This document shows, in pieces, positions 36,779 through 43,917 of a stretch of DNA of 64,000 nucleotides. This DNA comes from Saccharopolyspora hordei (GTDB taxonomy: Bacteria; Actinomycetota; Actinomycetes; Mycobacteriales; Pseudonocardiaceae), in NCBI RefSeq assembly GCF_013410345.1, contig NZ_JACCFJ010000001.1, forward strand, positions 2,455,001 to 2,519,000, given 5' to 3'. The translations under genes and the position numbers were made by a program. The notes beneath the pieces are model-generated. The model did no database searches, had not been told where the DNA came from, and saw nothing but the letters and a program-made list of their open reading frames with translations. The first letter of the stretch is position 1. Each line of letters opens with the position of its first letter.

Positions 36779-36991
36779 TCACTCGGGGCAGAGGGCTTCG
36801 ACGACGTCGCGGACGTCGGCGCGGAAGGCCAGGTCGAGGAAGTAGAGCTTGTCGGCGAGGTCGGAGAGCTGGGTGCGGCCCACCACGACCTCGGCCCCTC
36901 CCTGCCGGAGCGCCACTTCGTCGCGGACCAGCATGGTGACCACGACCTCGTCCTGCCGGTCGTCTGCCGGGATGTGCCAGCGAGCGCACAT
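36779..36991 (-). CDS. Small uncharacterised protein divergent from XRE regulator
   Basis: A 70-residue frame starts at ATG 36991, with GGGAGGG well placed upstream. Translation: MCARWHIPADDRQDEVVVTM at the start, VGRTQLSDLADKLYFLDLAF in the middle, VEALCPE at the end. It is acidic and has no signal peptide or membrane segment. I recognise no domain. It lies divergent to the XRE regulator at 37154, with the TTGCC-N5-GGCAA operator 95 bp upstream, so it may be co-regulated with the cassette. The strong ribosome binding site supports it as real. Confidence 0.6.
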   Translation of the reverse strand: MCARWHIPADDRQDEVVVTMLVRDEVALRQGGAEVVVGRTQLSDLADKLYFLDLAFRADVRDVVEALCPE

Positions 36992-37085
36992 GGTTCGTCC
37001 CTCCCGAATCGAAATTTCCTGCGGCGACGACCTTCCGCAGTTCCCGCCCGGGCACGCAACGATGCTTTCGGGTGACTGGGGGTGC

Positions 37086-37100
37086 TTGCCCCGTTGGCAA
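37086..37100. promoter_or_regulatory. Inverted repeat operator TTGCC-N5-GGCAA (site 1)
   Basis: TTGCCCCGTTGGCAA lies 53 bp upstream of the XRE/DUF5753 gene, in the divergent gap. The same motif, differing in one spacer base, lies at 38432 and 41269 ahead of the two PE-like genes. Inference: binding site of the XRE regulator. Confidence 0.6.
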
Positions 37101-37153
37101 CCGGTGATGGTGATCAGGGCAGCCCAGGACGGTTCGTGGAACGGGGGAAGAGC

Positions 37154-38005
37154 ATGGGCGGACGAGCAGGCGTGCCGGTCCGGGTGCGGAGGGTGTCGAG
37201 CGAACTGCGAGAGCTGAGACTCCGGAGCGGTCTGCCAGCGGAGGAAGTCGCCAACGCGCTCGGTTTCTCGATGAGCAAGCTGAGCCGGATCGAGAACGGC
37301 CAACGGGGGTTGCGAGCAGATGACGTCGCAGCGCTGCTGGGCTTGTACCGGGTGCCGGTGCAGCGTCGCGACGAGCTCCTCGCCCTGGTCCGCAGTGGCT
37401 CCGACCCGAACTGGTGGCAAGTCCAGAACGGTCGTTTGCCCGCGATGTGGTCGGACGTGATCCGGTTCGAGAAAGAAGCCGTCGCCATCCGGAACTACGA
37501 AACCATGTTCATCCCGGGACTGCTCCAGACCGCGGAGTACGTCGGGGCGATCGGCCGGGGCACTCAGCCCGACATCGGTGTTGAAGAACTGGACACCCTC
37601 GTCTCCGCTCGTCTGGGGAGGCAAGCTCTGCTGAGCAGAGCAGGTGCTCCCGAGCTCGAAGTGCTGGTCGAGCAGGTTGCCCTCGAACGGCCGGTCGGTG
37701 GCCCGGACATCATGCATCGGCAACTTCGCCACCTGATGGACTCCGCGGAACGTGACAACATCACCATCCGTGTCCTCCCGACCGCGTTGGGAGCTCATCC
37801 AGGGATGGAAGGCCCTTTTGTGCTGCTGGAGTTCGCTGACGAACCCACGCTCGTCTACCTGGAGCACCGTGGGAACAGCGCGTTCCTGGAGACTGCCGAG
37901 CACGTTGCGTCTACGACGCTGACCTTGGAGTGGTTGCGTGACAGGGCTCTGTCACCAGAGGATTCGATCGAGCTCGTCGCGGCCGTCGCGAGGAACTTCG
38001 CGTGA
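37154..38005 (+). CDS. XRE-family regulator with DUF5753 domain, cassette 1
   Basis: The 283-residue protein starts at ATG 37154 behind GGGGGAAG. Residues 12-70 form the helix-turn-helix (ELRLRSGLPAEEVANALGFS; MSKLSRIENGQRGLRADDVA). The DUF5753 domain follows, opening with PNWWQVQNGRLPAMWSDVIR and containing FEKEAVAIRNYETMFIPGLL and GGPDIMHRQLRHLM. These regulators typically precede DUF397 genes in actinomycetes, as here (GTGA overlap). Likely binds the TTGCC-N5-GGCAA sites in this region. Confidence 0.92.
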   Translation: MGGRAGVPVRVRRVSSELRELRLRSGLPAEEVANALGFSMSKLSRIENGQRGLRADDVAALLGLYRVPVQRRDELLALVRSGSDPNWWQVQNGRLPAMWSDVIRFEKEAVAIRNYETMFIPGLLQTAEYVGAIGRGTQPDIGVEELDTLVSARLGRQALLSRAGAPELEVLVEQVALERPVGGPDIMHRQLRHLMDSAERDNITIRVLPTALGAHPGMEGPFVLLEFADEPTLVYLEHRGNSAFLETAEHVASTTLTLEWLRDRALSPEDSIELVAAVARNFA

Positions 38006-38250
38006 TCATCGATGAGGAGCGCACAGTGTTGGTCGATGACTTGTCCGGTCTTCGTTGGCGCAAGAGCAGTCGGAGCAGCATGCAGGGGAACTGCGTCGAG
38101 GTGGCGTTCATCGGTTCGGCTGTCGCTGCCCGCGACTCCAAGGCCCCCGAGGGCGGCAAGCTGGTGGTGCGACAGGCAGCGTGGGCTTCCTTTCTCCACG
38201 CACTCCGTAACGGCCGGTTCGACGGGTGTGGGGCTGTGGGTGATGCCTGA
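38002..38250 (+). CDS. DUF397 protein, cassette 1
   Basis: The 82-residue protein starts at GTG 38002, overlapping the XRE stop. The core LSGLRWRKSSRSSMQGNCVEVA and VAARDSKAPEGGKLVV, then WASFLHALRNGRFD, are characteristic of DUF397. Known: DUF397 proteins act as small partners or antagonists of the adjacent XRE/DUF5753 regulator (as in the whiJ-like and BldB-linked systems). GTG 38002 gives some extra N-terminal residues compared with the paralogue at 40895. Confidence 0.88.
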   Translation: MIIDEERTVLVDDLSGLRWRKSSRSSMQGNCVEVAFIGSAVAARDSKAPEGGKLVVRQAAWASFLHALRNGRFDGCGAVGDA

Positions 38251-38360
38251 GCGTGACACCGGTGTTCGTGCTGAAGCTCTCCACCTGGGGTTGTCGAAGC
38301 CCGAGAACATGCCCGTAGCTGAGCTGGCCGACTTGCGGGACCTTTCCGTCGTTCCGCGAG

Positions 38361-38446
38361 TCGAATTCACTCGAATGTCGTAATCGTCTTCGGTCAACTC
38401 CGTCCCAGACGGTCACTTCGCGCATTAAGGTTTGCCTCGTTGGCAA
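38361..38446 (+). promoter_or_regulatory. Conserved promoter/operator region of cassette 1
   Basis: The 27-bp element at 38361-38387 (TCGAATTCACTCGAA at its start) recurs at 41198-41224 with one change. Further on, TAAGGT (38426-38431) is a probable -10 and is followed at once by TTGCCTCGTTGGCAA (38432-38446). A repressor there would sit on the transcription start. The remainder of the 250-bp gap 38251-38500 is also largely conserved between the two cassettes. Confidence 0.6.
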
Positions 38447-38500
38447 GTGCATGGCCGTCGCTGGACCCCGCGACGGTTCGCGAACGAGGGGAGTTCGACT

Positions 38501-38993
38501 GTGGCTGAGGGGGGCGGGCGAGGAGATCCAGCTCGACGCGACGGACCAGGCGTACATGCACCACCGCATGAGCCAGGGCGGGTTCTTCAACCCCACGGCG
38601 CAGGTCGTTGCCGTCGCGGAGACACTGTCCCGTGCGCAGACCAAGGCCGCCCTGGCCCAGTCCCAGGCCGCTGGCGGCTCGATGCTCGTCGACCCGGACC
38701 AGATCGACAAGCTGGCCCAGTTCTTCGAAGACGAGGCACAGGCGCTCGCGGACCGAGTGGTGGACGTTCAGCAGCTCGCGGAGCTCAAACCCGCTGGCCG
38801 TGACCCGGTGAGCACTCAGGCGACAGCCGTGTACCAGAAGGTTGGAGCTGGCGACGAGAACGCCTACATGGACAACTACCTGAAGCTCGCGGAGTACTTC
38901 CAGAACACGGCGGCAAACCTTCGCGCCAGCGCTCACCAGAACCGGACCGACGACCAGAACGCGGCCGACAGCTTGGGAGGGAAACTTGCGTAA
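38501..38993 (+). CDS. PE-like/EspC-like protein with apparent frameshift, cassette 1
   Basis: The expected GTG 38501, behind GAGGGGA and aligned with the start of the paralogue at 41338, is out of frame with the body of the gene because of a six-G run at 38509-38514. With five Gs the protein would begin VAEGAGEEIQLDATDQAYMH and continue for about 163 residues: SMLVDPDQIDKLAQFFEDEA, DPVSTQATAVYQKVGAGDEN, DDQNAADSLGGKLA. As written, translation needs another start (ATG 38451 upstream or ATG 38555 inside). The helical pattern fits a PE/EspC-type partner of the PPE-like protein at 39562. Confidence 0.65.
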
Positions 38994-39552
38994 CACGTTC
39001 GCCGCAGGGATCGTTTCGGCCACCTTGCTCTTGGCGGCCGGATGCGGGGGCGAAGCAAGTCCTCCTGCTGGATCGACTGACACGGCACCGCCGGCCCCGG
39101 AAACGAGCAAGCCGCAGTCGGCGCGGACCGGACCCGCGAAGGCGGTCGAGGTTGCGGACAAGTGCTCGATCGTGACTGAGCAGCAGGCGACCGCACTCGG
39201 CGCCGACCAGCCCCTCAGGGAGAGGGATTCGAACGGCCAGCTCGGTTGCACTTACCAGAAGGGCAAGGCGGGCACTCCGGGTTGGAGCGCGTTCGTCGCT
39301 GTCGACGGCGGCTCGACCTTCACGGCCGAGGTCGAGGCGCGCAACGAGCCGACGAAGAAGGGGGAAGTCGCTGGCTACCCGATCGCCGGGTATGACTCCG
39401 GCCGAGGCTGCGTCCTGTACGCGGATGTGTCTGATCAGGGGTATCTGATCGTCAACATCGCTCGTACCAGCACGGCTGATCCGGGCATCGACATGTGCCA
39501 GCAGGCGGAGAAGTTCGCGGAAGCTGCGATCCAGAATCTTCCCAATGCGTGA
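38986..39552 (+). CDS. DUF3558 lipoprotein, cassette 1
   Basis: The 188-residue protein starts at TTG 38986, overlapping the previous gene, with GGGAGGG just upstream; the paralogue at 41807 uses the same TTG arrangement. Signal peptide TFAAGIVSATLLLAAGC (Cys20). The DUF3558 domain includes VADKCSIVTEQQATALGADQ, GCTYQKGKAGTPGWSAFVAV and GCVLYADVSDQGYLIVNIAR. Lipid-anchored outside the membrane; placed between the PE-like and PPE-like genes, so possibly an accessory to their export. Confidence 0.85.
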   Translation: MRNTFAAGIVSATLLLAAGCGGEASPPAGSTDTAPPAPETSKPQSARTGPAKAVEVADKCSIVTEQQATALGADQPLRERDSNGQLGCTYQKGKAGTPGWSAFVAVDGGSTFTAEVEARNEPTKKGEVAGYPIAGYDSGRGCVLYADVSDQGYLIVNIARTSTADPGIDMCQQAEKFAEAAIQNLPNA

Positions 39553-39561
39553 GGGGCGGGC

Positions 39562-40455
39562 ATGACGAACACCAGGTACTTGGAGCCAGCGGACTTCGAA
39601 GGCGCCAGCCTGCAGCAGATGCGGAGTTGGGTCGAGAACGGCTCCCCCGACGACCTGTACGACAAGTCGAAGTCTTGGGAGACGGAGGACAAGTACCTCC
39701 AGGACCTCAAGGGCCGCGTGGAACAGGCGTTGAAGGACGCTGGTGCCTCCATGCAGTCCGCGTCGGGCGAGGCCATGCAGAACCAGGCCATGCCGGTCGT
39801 GCTCTGGACCGAGGTCACCGCGGAGAACGCCAAGGCGCAGTCGCAGCTGATGCTCGACCAGGGCGACGCCTTCGTGAAGGTGAAGTCGTCGATCCCCGGC
39901 AAGGGCGAGGAGCAGGAAGTCCCGGACGACTATTGGTTCGAGGAAGCTTGGGACAGCATCGTCAACGGCCAGACCGACGCTGAGGCAGCGAAGGAGCACA
40001 ACGAGAAGCTCCGGCAGGAAGCCGCCGCGGCCGCCGCGCTGTTCGCCGGCTCCTACACCTTCGCCATGGCCAACCCGACGCCGCACCAGCTGCCCCTGGC
40101 CGTGGTCGGGGCCCGCGACGACGACGCACTGCTTCTCGATGAGCAAGCTGAGCCGGATCGAGAACGGCCAACGGGGGTTGTACGCGGACGACGTCGCCGC
40201 GCTGTTGGGTCTCTACCGTGTGCCTTCCGAGCGGCGCGAGGAGTTGCTGAACCTCGTGCGCACGGCGTCGAGCCCGAACTGGTGGCAAGTCCAGGACGGT
40301 CGCTTGCCCGCGATGTGGGAGGACGTGATCCGCTTCGAGAAAGAAGCCACGGCCATCTACAACTACGAGACCATGCTCATCCCCGGGCTGTTGCAGACGT
40401 CGGAGTACGCGACCGCTGTCGTCCAGGGCACTGGCCCGGACTTGAACCTCACTGA
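39562..40455 (+). CDS. Truncated PPE-like protein fused to foreign sequence (chimera)
   Basis: From ATG 39562 residues 1-153 are a PPE-like helical domain (TNTRYLEPADFEGASLQQMR, AWDSIVNGQTDAEAAKEHNE, KLRQEA) matching the intact paralogue at 42382. At 40023 the sequence switches, still in frame, to 111 bp identical but for one base to 44827-44937 inside the membrane-protein gene (ALFAGSYTFAMANPTPHQLP), then at about 40133 to the XRE gene read in the wrong frame. The last ~110 residues (Arg/Gly/His-rich) are therefore not a real domain. Probably non-functional as a PPE protein. Confidence 0.7.
   Translation: MTNTRYLEPADFEGASLQQMRSWVENGSPDDLYDKSKSWETEDKYLQDLKGRVEQALKDAGASMQSASGEAMQNQAMPVVLWTEVTAENAKAQSQLMLDQGDAFVKVKSSIPGKGEEQEVPDDYWFEEAWDSIVNGQTDAEAAKEHNEKLRQEAAAAAALFAGSYTFAMANPTPHQLPLAVVGARDDDALLLDEQAEPDRERPTGVVRGRRRRAVGSLPCAFRAARGVAEPRAHGVEPELVASPGRSLARDVGGRDPLRERSHGHLQLRDHAHPRAVADVGVRDRCRPGHWPGLEPH
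40023..40133 (+). repeat. 111-bp segment copied from the 44744 gene
   Basis: It is identical to 44827-44937 apart from one base (40128). It bridges the truncated PPE-like gene and the headless XRE gene. The donor lies 4.8 kb downstream in the same orientation. Confidence 0.85.
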
Positions 40456-40873
40456 GGTGGACACTCTGGTCACTGCTCGCATGGGGCGACAAACCTTGCT
40501 GAACCGCCCCACCGCGCCGAAGTTCGAGGCGCTCATCGAGCAGAGCATCTTGGAACGCCCGGCAGGAGGCCCGGGCGTGATGTACCGCCAACTCCGCCAC
40601 CTGGTGAGCGCGACGAGCCATGACAACGTCACGCTTCGCGTGCTGCCGACCTCGGTCGGCGTGCATCCGGGAATGGCGGGCCCGTTCGTCGTCCTCGACT
40701 TCGAGAAGCACCCGAGCCTGGTGTACCTGGAGAACCGGGGCAGCAGCGCGTTCCTCGAAGAACCCGAGCACGTCGCGGCAGCCAAGGAAGCACTTCGAGC
40801 CTTGCAGAACGTCGCCTTGTCGGTCGACGATTCAGTCGACCTCATCAGCGGCGTCGCCGAGCGGTTGGTGTGA
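40139..40873 (+). CDS. XRE/DUF5753 regulator lacking its N-terminus, cassette 2
   Basis: Homology to the 37154 regulator begins at 40133, inside the helix-turn-helix, and continues to the end. The first ATG (40139) gives 244 residues starting MSKLSRIENGQRGLYADDVA. About 38 N-terminal residues, including the first HTH helices, and the whole promoter are missing. The DUF5753 part is intact (PNWWQVQDGRLPAMWEDVIR; YETMLIPGLLQTSEY; GGPGVMYRQLRHLVS). It cannot bind DNA normally; it might still bind ligand or partners, or be a pseudogene. Confidence 0.75.
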   Translation: MSKLSRIENGQRGLYADDVAALLGLYRVPSERREELLNLVRTASSPNWWQVQDGRLPAMWEDVIRFEKEATAIYNYETMLIPGLLQTSEYATAVVQGTGPDLNLTEVDTLVTARMGRQTLLNRPTAPKFEALIEQSILERPAGGPGVMYRQLRHLVSATSHDNVTLRVLPTSVGVHPGMAGPFVVLDFEKHPSLVYLENRGSSAFLEEPEHVAAAKEALRALQNVALSVDDSVDLISGVAERLV

Positions 40874-40894
40874 GGACCGGCAAGGAGCAGTGCA

Positions 40895-41113
40895 GTGACA
40901 TCGCAGGAGTTTTCGGGGCTTCGCTGGCGCAAGAGCAGTCGGAGCAGCAACTACGGGAACTGCGTCGAGGTCGCCTCCAGTGGGGCGACCATTGCGGCGC
41001 GCGACTCCAAGGACCAGGAGGGAGGCGTGCTGGTGCTGGGTGTCGCGACCTGGGCATCCTTCCTCGACGGCATCCGGGCTGGTCGGTTCGATCGTTCGGG
41101 TGGTCATCAGTAG
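40895..41113 (+). CDS. DUF397 protein, cassette 2
   Basis: The 72-residue protein starts at GTG 40895 behind AAGGAG. FSGLRWRKSSRSSNYGNCVEVA, IAARDSKDQEGGVLVLGVAT and WASFLDGIRAGRFDRS are DUF397 hallmarks. Unlike cassette 1 it does not overlap the XRE gene but follows by 21 bp. Its usual partner is the damaged regulator at 40139, so it may act with the intact copy at 37154. Confidence 0.87.
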   Translation: MTSQEFSGLRWRKSSRSSNYGNCVEVASSGATIAARDSKDQEGGVLVLGVATWASFLDGIRAGRFDRSGGHQ

Positions 41114-41197
41114 TGCGCTGGCCGCGGGTGTCCGCTCGGTCGCCGAGCGTGATCGACCGTCCGTGGCTGACCTGGCCCGACCGCGGAACGCCTGCGC

Positions 41198-41283
41198 TCG
41201 AATTCACTCGAACGTCGTAATCGTTTTTGGTCAACTCCGTCCCGGAAGGTCACCGCGCGCCTTAAGGTTTGCCTCGTTGGCAA
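41198..41283 (+). promoter_or_regulatory. Conserved promoter/operator region of cassette 2
   Basis: It is equivalent to 38361-38446: the conserved element at 41198-41224, -10 box TAAGGT at 41263-41268, then TTGCCTCGTTGGCAA at 41269-41283. About 140 bp before the PE-like start is conserved between the cassettes even though the coding sequences have diverged, which implies selection on regulation or a recent exchange. Confidence 0.6.
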
Positions 41284-41337
41284 GTGGATGGCCGTCGCCG
41301 GACCTCGCGACGGTTGGCGAACGAGGGGAGTTCGACT

Positions 41338-41814
41338 GTGGCTGAGGGGGACGGCGGCACCTACCAGCCGGTCGACCAGAGGGCTATCGACGCGATGAGG
41401 ATGACGCCCGGTTTCACCGGCTTCGTCGGCGATGCCGTGAACCTCATGACGCGAGCCATGGACAACGCGGCTCTGGCCCAGGCGCAGAGCGCGGTCGGTT
41501 CGATGCGCGTCGAACCCGACAAGGTCGACGAGCTGGGGCGGTTCTTCGACGACGAGGCGCGGGCGCTCGAGAAGGAAGCCGAGAAGCTCCAAGAAGTCGC
41601 GTTCACCTCGCCTCCTGGCTCGGACCCGGTCAGCACGCAGGCGACCATGGCGTACAACCAGGTCGCTGCCGGAGACGACCGGTCCGCCTACGAGAACTTG
41701 ATGAAGCTCGCCGCGCTCTTCAAGAAGGCGTCGCTCGACCTGCACGACAGCGCTCGCCAGAATCGGCTCGATGATCAGAACGCGGCGGACAGCTTCGGAG
41801 GGAACATTGCGTAA
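41338..41814 (+). CDS. PE-like/EspC-like protein, cassette 2
   Basis: The 158-residue intact paralogue of the 38501 gene starts at GTG 41338 behind GAGGGGA (VAEGDGGTYQPVDQRAIDAM). Helical throughout: VGSMRVEPDKVDELGRFFDD, DPVSTQATMAYNQVAAGDDR, DDQNAADSFGGNIA. The VEPDKVDEL...FFDDEARAL stretch resembles PE/EspC substrates of ESX systems. It overlaps the DUF3558 gene. Likely forms a heterodimer with the PPE-like protein at 42382 and is recognised by EspG (43918). Confidence 0.78.
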   Translation: MAEGDGGTYQPVDQRAIDAMRMTPGFTGFVGDAVNLMTRAMDNAALAQAQSAVGSMRVEPDKVDELGRFFDDEARALEKEAEKLQEVAFTSPPGSDPVSTQATMAYNQVAAGDDRSAYENLMKLAALFKKASLDLHDSARQNRLDDQNAADSFGGNIA

Positions 41815-42370
41815 GGCGCTCGTGGCAGGCTTGGCCTCGGCTGGTCTTCTCCTGGCAGGTTGCGGGAGCGAGGGGGACGACGGCGGTTCGACCGACGGCA
41901 CGAGCGAGCCGACCCCGTCTGCCCCCGCGACCCAGTCCTCGAGGAGCGGCCCGGCCAAGTCGGTGAACCTCCCGGACCCGTGCGCGGTCCTGACGCAGGA
42001 GCAGCGCCAATCCCTCGGCATCGACCAGCCCGCCACCCCGAGCGAGTCGAACGGCAAGCAGGGCTGCGACATCTCGTCCGGTGAGGCCGGGAGCGGACGT
42101 GGCTGGACCGGCACCATCGCTGCGGACCCCAGCCGCACGATGCAGCAGTTCGCGAGTTCCGGTACCGGGGCTCAGCAGATCGAGCTCGCCGGCTACCCGG
42201 CCGCGCAGGTCGACAACGGCTCCGGCTGCATGCTCGCTGTGGACGTGTCGGACACCGGATCGCTGTTCGTCAACCTGATCGTCCGTCCTGGGGGTGGCGA
42301 GCAGGTCCGCGCCTGTGAGCAGGCCGCGAAGATCGCCGAAGTCGCTGTCCAGAACTTGCCCAATGCTTGA
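41807..42370 (+). CDS. DUF3558 lipoprotein, cassette 2
   Basis: The 187-residue protein starts at TTG 41807, overlapping the PE-like stop, with GGAGGG upstream. Signal MRKALVAGLASAGLLLAGC (Cys19), then a Ser/Thr/Pro linker, then the DUF3558 domain: LPDPCAVLTQEQRQSLGIDQ, KQGCDISSGEAGSGRGWTG, GYPAAQVDNGSGCMLAVDVS. Closely related to 38986 and more distantly to 36089. Confidence 0.86.
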   Translation: MRKALVAGLASAGLLLAGCGSEGDDGGSTDGTSEPTPSAPATQSSRSGPAKSVNLPDPCAVLTQEQRQSLGIDQPATPSESNGKQGCDISSGEAGSGRGWTGTIAADPSRTMQQFASSGTGAQQIELAGYPAAQVDNGSGCMLAVDVSDTGSLFVNLIVRPGGGEQVRACEQAAKIAEVAVQNLPNA

Positions 42371-42381
42371 GGAGGCTTGGG

Positions 42382-43608
42382 ATGACCGACACCAGGCAGA
42401 TCGAGCCCTCGCAGTTCGATGGCGTCGATCTCGCGACGATGAGGGCCTGGGTGGAGAACGGCTCCGCCCAAGGGCTCTACGACTCCGCTGACGCGTGGAA
42501 GGCGCAGGAGACCTACCTCCGCGAGCTGCGGTCGCGCCTCGACGACAAGCTCAAGGAAGTCGGCGTCGTCATGCAGTCCGAGTCCGGTGAGGCGCTGCAG
42601 AACCAAGCGGTGCCCATCGCGCTGTGGACCGAGGTGGCCGCCGACAACAGCTTGGTCCAGTCGGAGCTGCTGCGGGACCAGGGCGAAGCCTTCAAGAAGG
42701 TGCAGACCTCGATCCCCGGCAAGGGCGAGGAGCAGGAGATCCCGGACAACAACTGGTTCGAGGACACCTGGGACAGCCTCGTCAACGGCCAGACCGACGC
42801 TGAGGCAGCGAAGGAGCACAACGAGAAGCTCCGGCAGGAAGCCGTGCAGGCGTTCCAGACCTACGACAGCACGTCGCAGAGCACGGTCGCGTCGAGCGCC
42901 GTGTTCACGCCGCCCCCGGAGAACGGTGTGAAGGTCGCCGTGTCCGGGTCGCAGCACCCGAGCGTGGGTGCGGTGCCGACGGTGTCCGGGAGCCCGTCCG
43001 GGACCACCAGCCAGTGGGCCGGTGGCAGCAGCGCCGGCTCGACGACCGTTCCGGCTGGTCACACGGGTGGCGCTGGTGGGGTCGGTACCGGCGGCGGCGC
43101 TGGTGGCACCGGCGGTGGCGGTGGCTTCGCCGGCACGAACCCGGTGTGGCAGCGACCCGGGCAGAACACGCCGGGCCGGCCGGGGACCGGTCGCGTGCCC
43201 GGTGGTCCGGGGACCGGTGGGCCGGGTGTGCCGGGCGTGCCCGGTGGCGGCATCCCGGGGACCGGTGGTGGTGCTGCGGGCGCCGGTGCCGGTGGCCGGG
43301 GCGGCGTCGGCGCGGGTGGCGCCGGCGGTCGCGGTGCCGGGGCGCTGGGTGCTGGCGGTCGTGCTGGTGCGGGTGGCCTCGGTGCCGGCGGGACCGGGAC
43401 CGGTTCCGCCTCCGGTGGTGCCGGCGGTGCCGGTGGCCGCGGTGGTGTGGCCGGTGCCGGCGCGGCCGGGGCCCGCCCGCAGGGCAAGCAGGGCGAGGAG
43501 GACCAGGAGCACGAGACGCCCGACTACCTCAAGGGCGACCACGGCTTCTTCGACGAGGGCCTGCCGAAGGTCGCGCCCCCGGTGTTCGGCGACTGGGACC
43601 AGCGCTGA
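42382..43608 (+). CDS. PPE-like protein with glycine-rich C-terminus
   Basis: The 408-residue protein starts at ATG 42382 behind GAGGAGG. Residues 1-185 form a PPE-like helical domain: QFDGVDLATMRAWVENGSAQ, NNWFEDTWDSLVNGQTDAEA, KEHNEKLRQEAVQAFQTYDS and VFTPPPEN. Residues 230-375 are a low-complexity Gly/Ala/Val-rich region with few charges. The end HETPDYLKGDHGFFDEGLPK then VAPPVFGDWDQR is a C-terminal motif often seen in such proteins of the Pseudonocardiales. Likely exported by a type VII system with the PE-like partner, using the EspG encoded next. Confidence 0.82.
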   Translation: MTDTRQIEPSQFDGVDLATMRAWVENGSAQGLYDSADAWKAQETYLRELRSRLDDKLKEVGVVMQSESGEALQNQAVPIALWTEVAADNSLVQSELLRDQGEAFKKVQTSIPGKGEEQEIPDNNWFEDTWDSLVNGQTDAEAAKEHNEKLRQEAVQAFQTYDSTSQSTVASSAVFTPPPENGVKVAVSGSQHPSVGAVPTVSGSPSGTTSQWAGGSSAGSTTVPAGHTGGAGGVGTGGGAGGTGGGGGFAGTNPVWQRPGQNTPGRPGTGRVPGGPGTGGPGVPGVPGGGIPGTGGGAAGAGAGGRGGVGAGGAGGRGAGALGAGGRAGAGGLGAGGTGTGSASGGAGGAGGRGGVAGAGAAGARPQGKQGEEDQEHETPDYLKGDHGFFDEGLPKVAPPVFGDWDQR

Positions 43609-43627
43609 CACCCAGGGGATGACGGTG

Positions 43628-43664
43628 GCTGCCGAGCTCGCGGTCGACCCGTGAGCTCGGCAGC
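43628..43664 (+). terminator. Hairpin terminator after PPE-like gene
   Basis: GCTGCCGAGCTC (43628-43639) pairs perfectly with GAGCTCGGCAGC (43653-43664) around a 13-base loop, 20 bp after the stop. The rest of the 309-bp gap 43609-43917 must hold the espG promoter; no clear -10 was seen. Confidence 0.8.
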
Positions 43665-43917
43665 GACGTAGCACGTGCGGTGACGTCCGGCCGCGGGACG
43701 ACACGCGGGAACGTCACCGTGACGAGCCGGGACCGGTGACGGTGCCCGACCACGAGCGGCGGTGCCGCACGTCCCGGCGCGCACGCCACTGGGGAGACGT
43801 CTCCGAGGCGCCTGGGCCGCCTCGACGACCCAATGAAGGACCGCGCCCGAGCGGGCGCACGCACGATCCGCACCTGCGGGCCCGCGCGCCCGCACGAGTC
43901 CGGCTGGGGAGCATCCG

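Noticed and set aside
42382-43608. C-terminal toxin domain in the PPE-like protein
   Set aside because: The region after residue 230 is Gly/Ala/Val low complexity and the last 30 residues are a short conserved tail; no catalytic motif is visible and no immunity gene follows.
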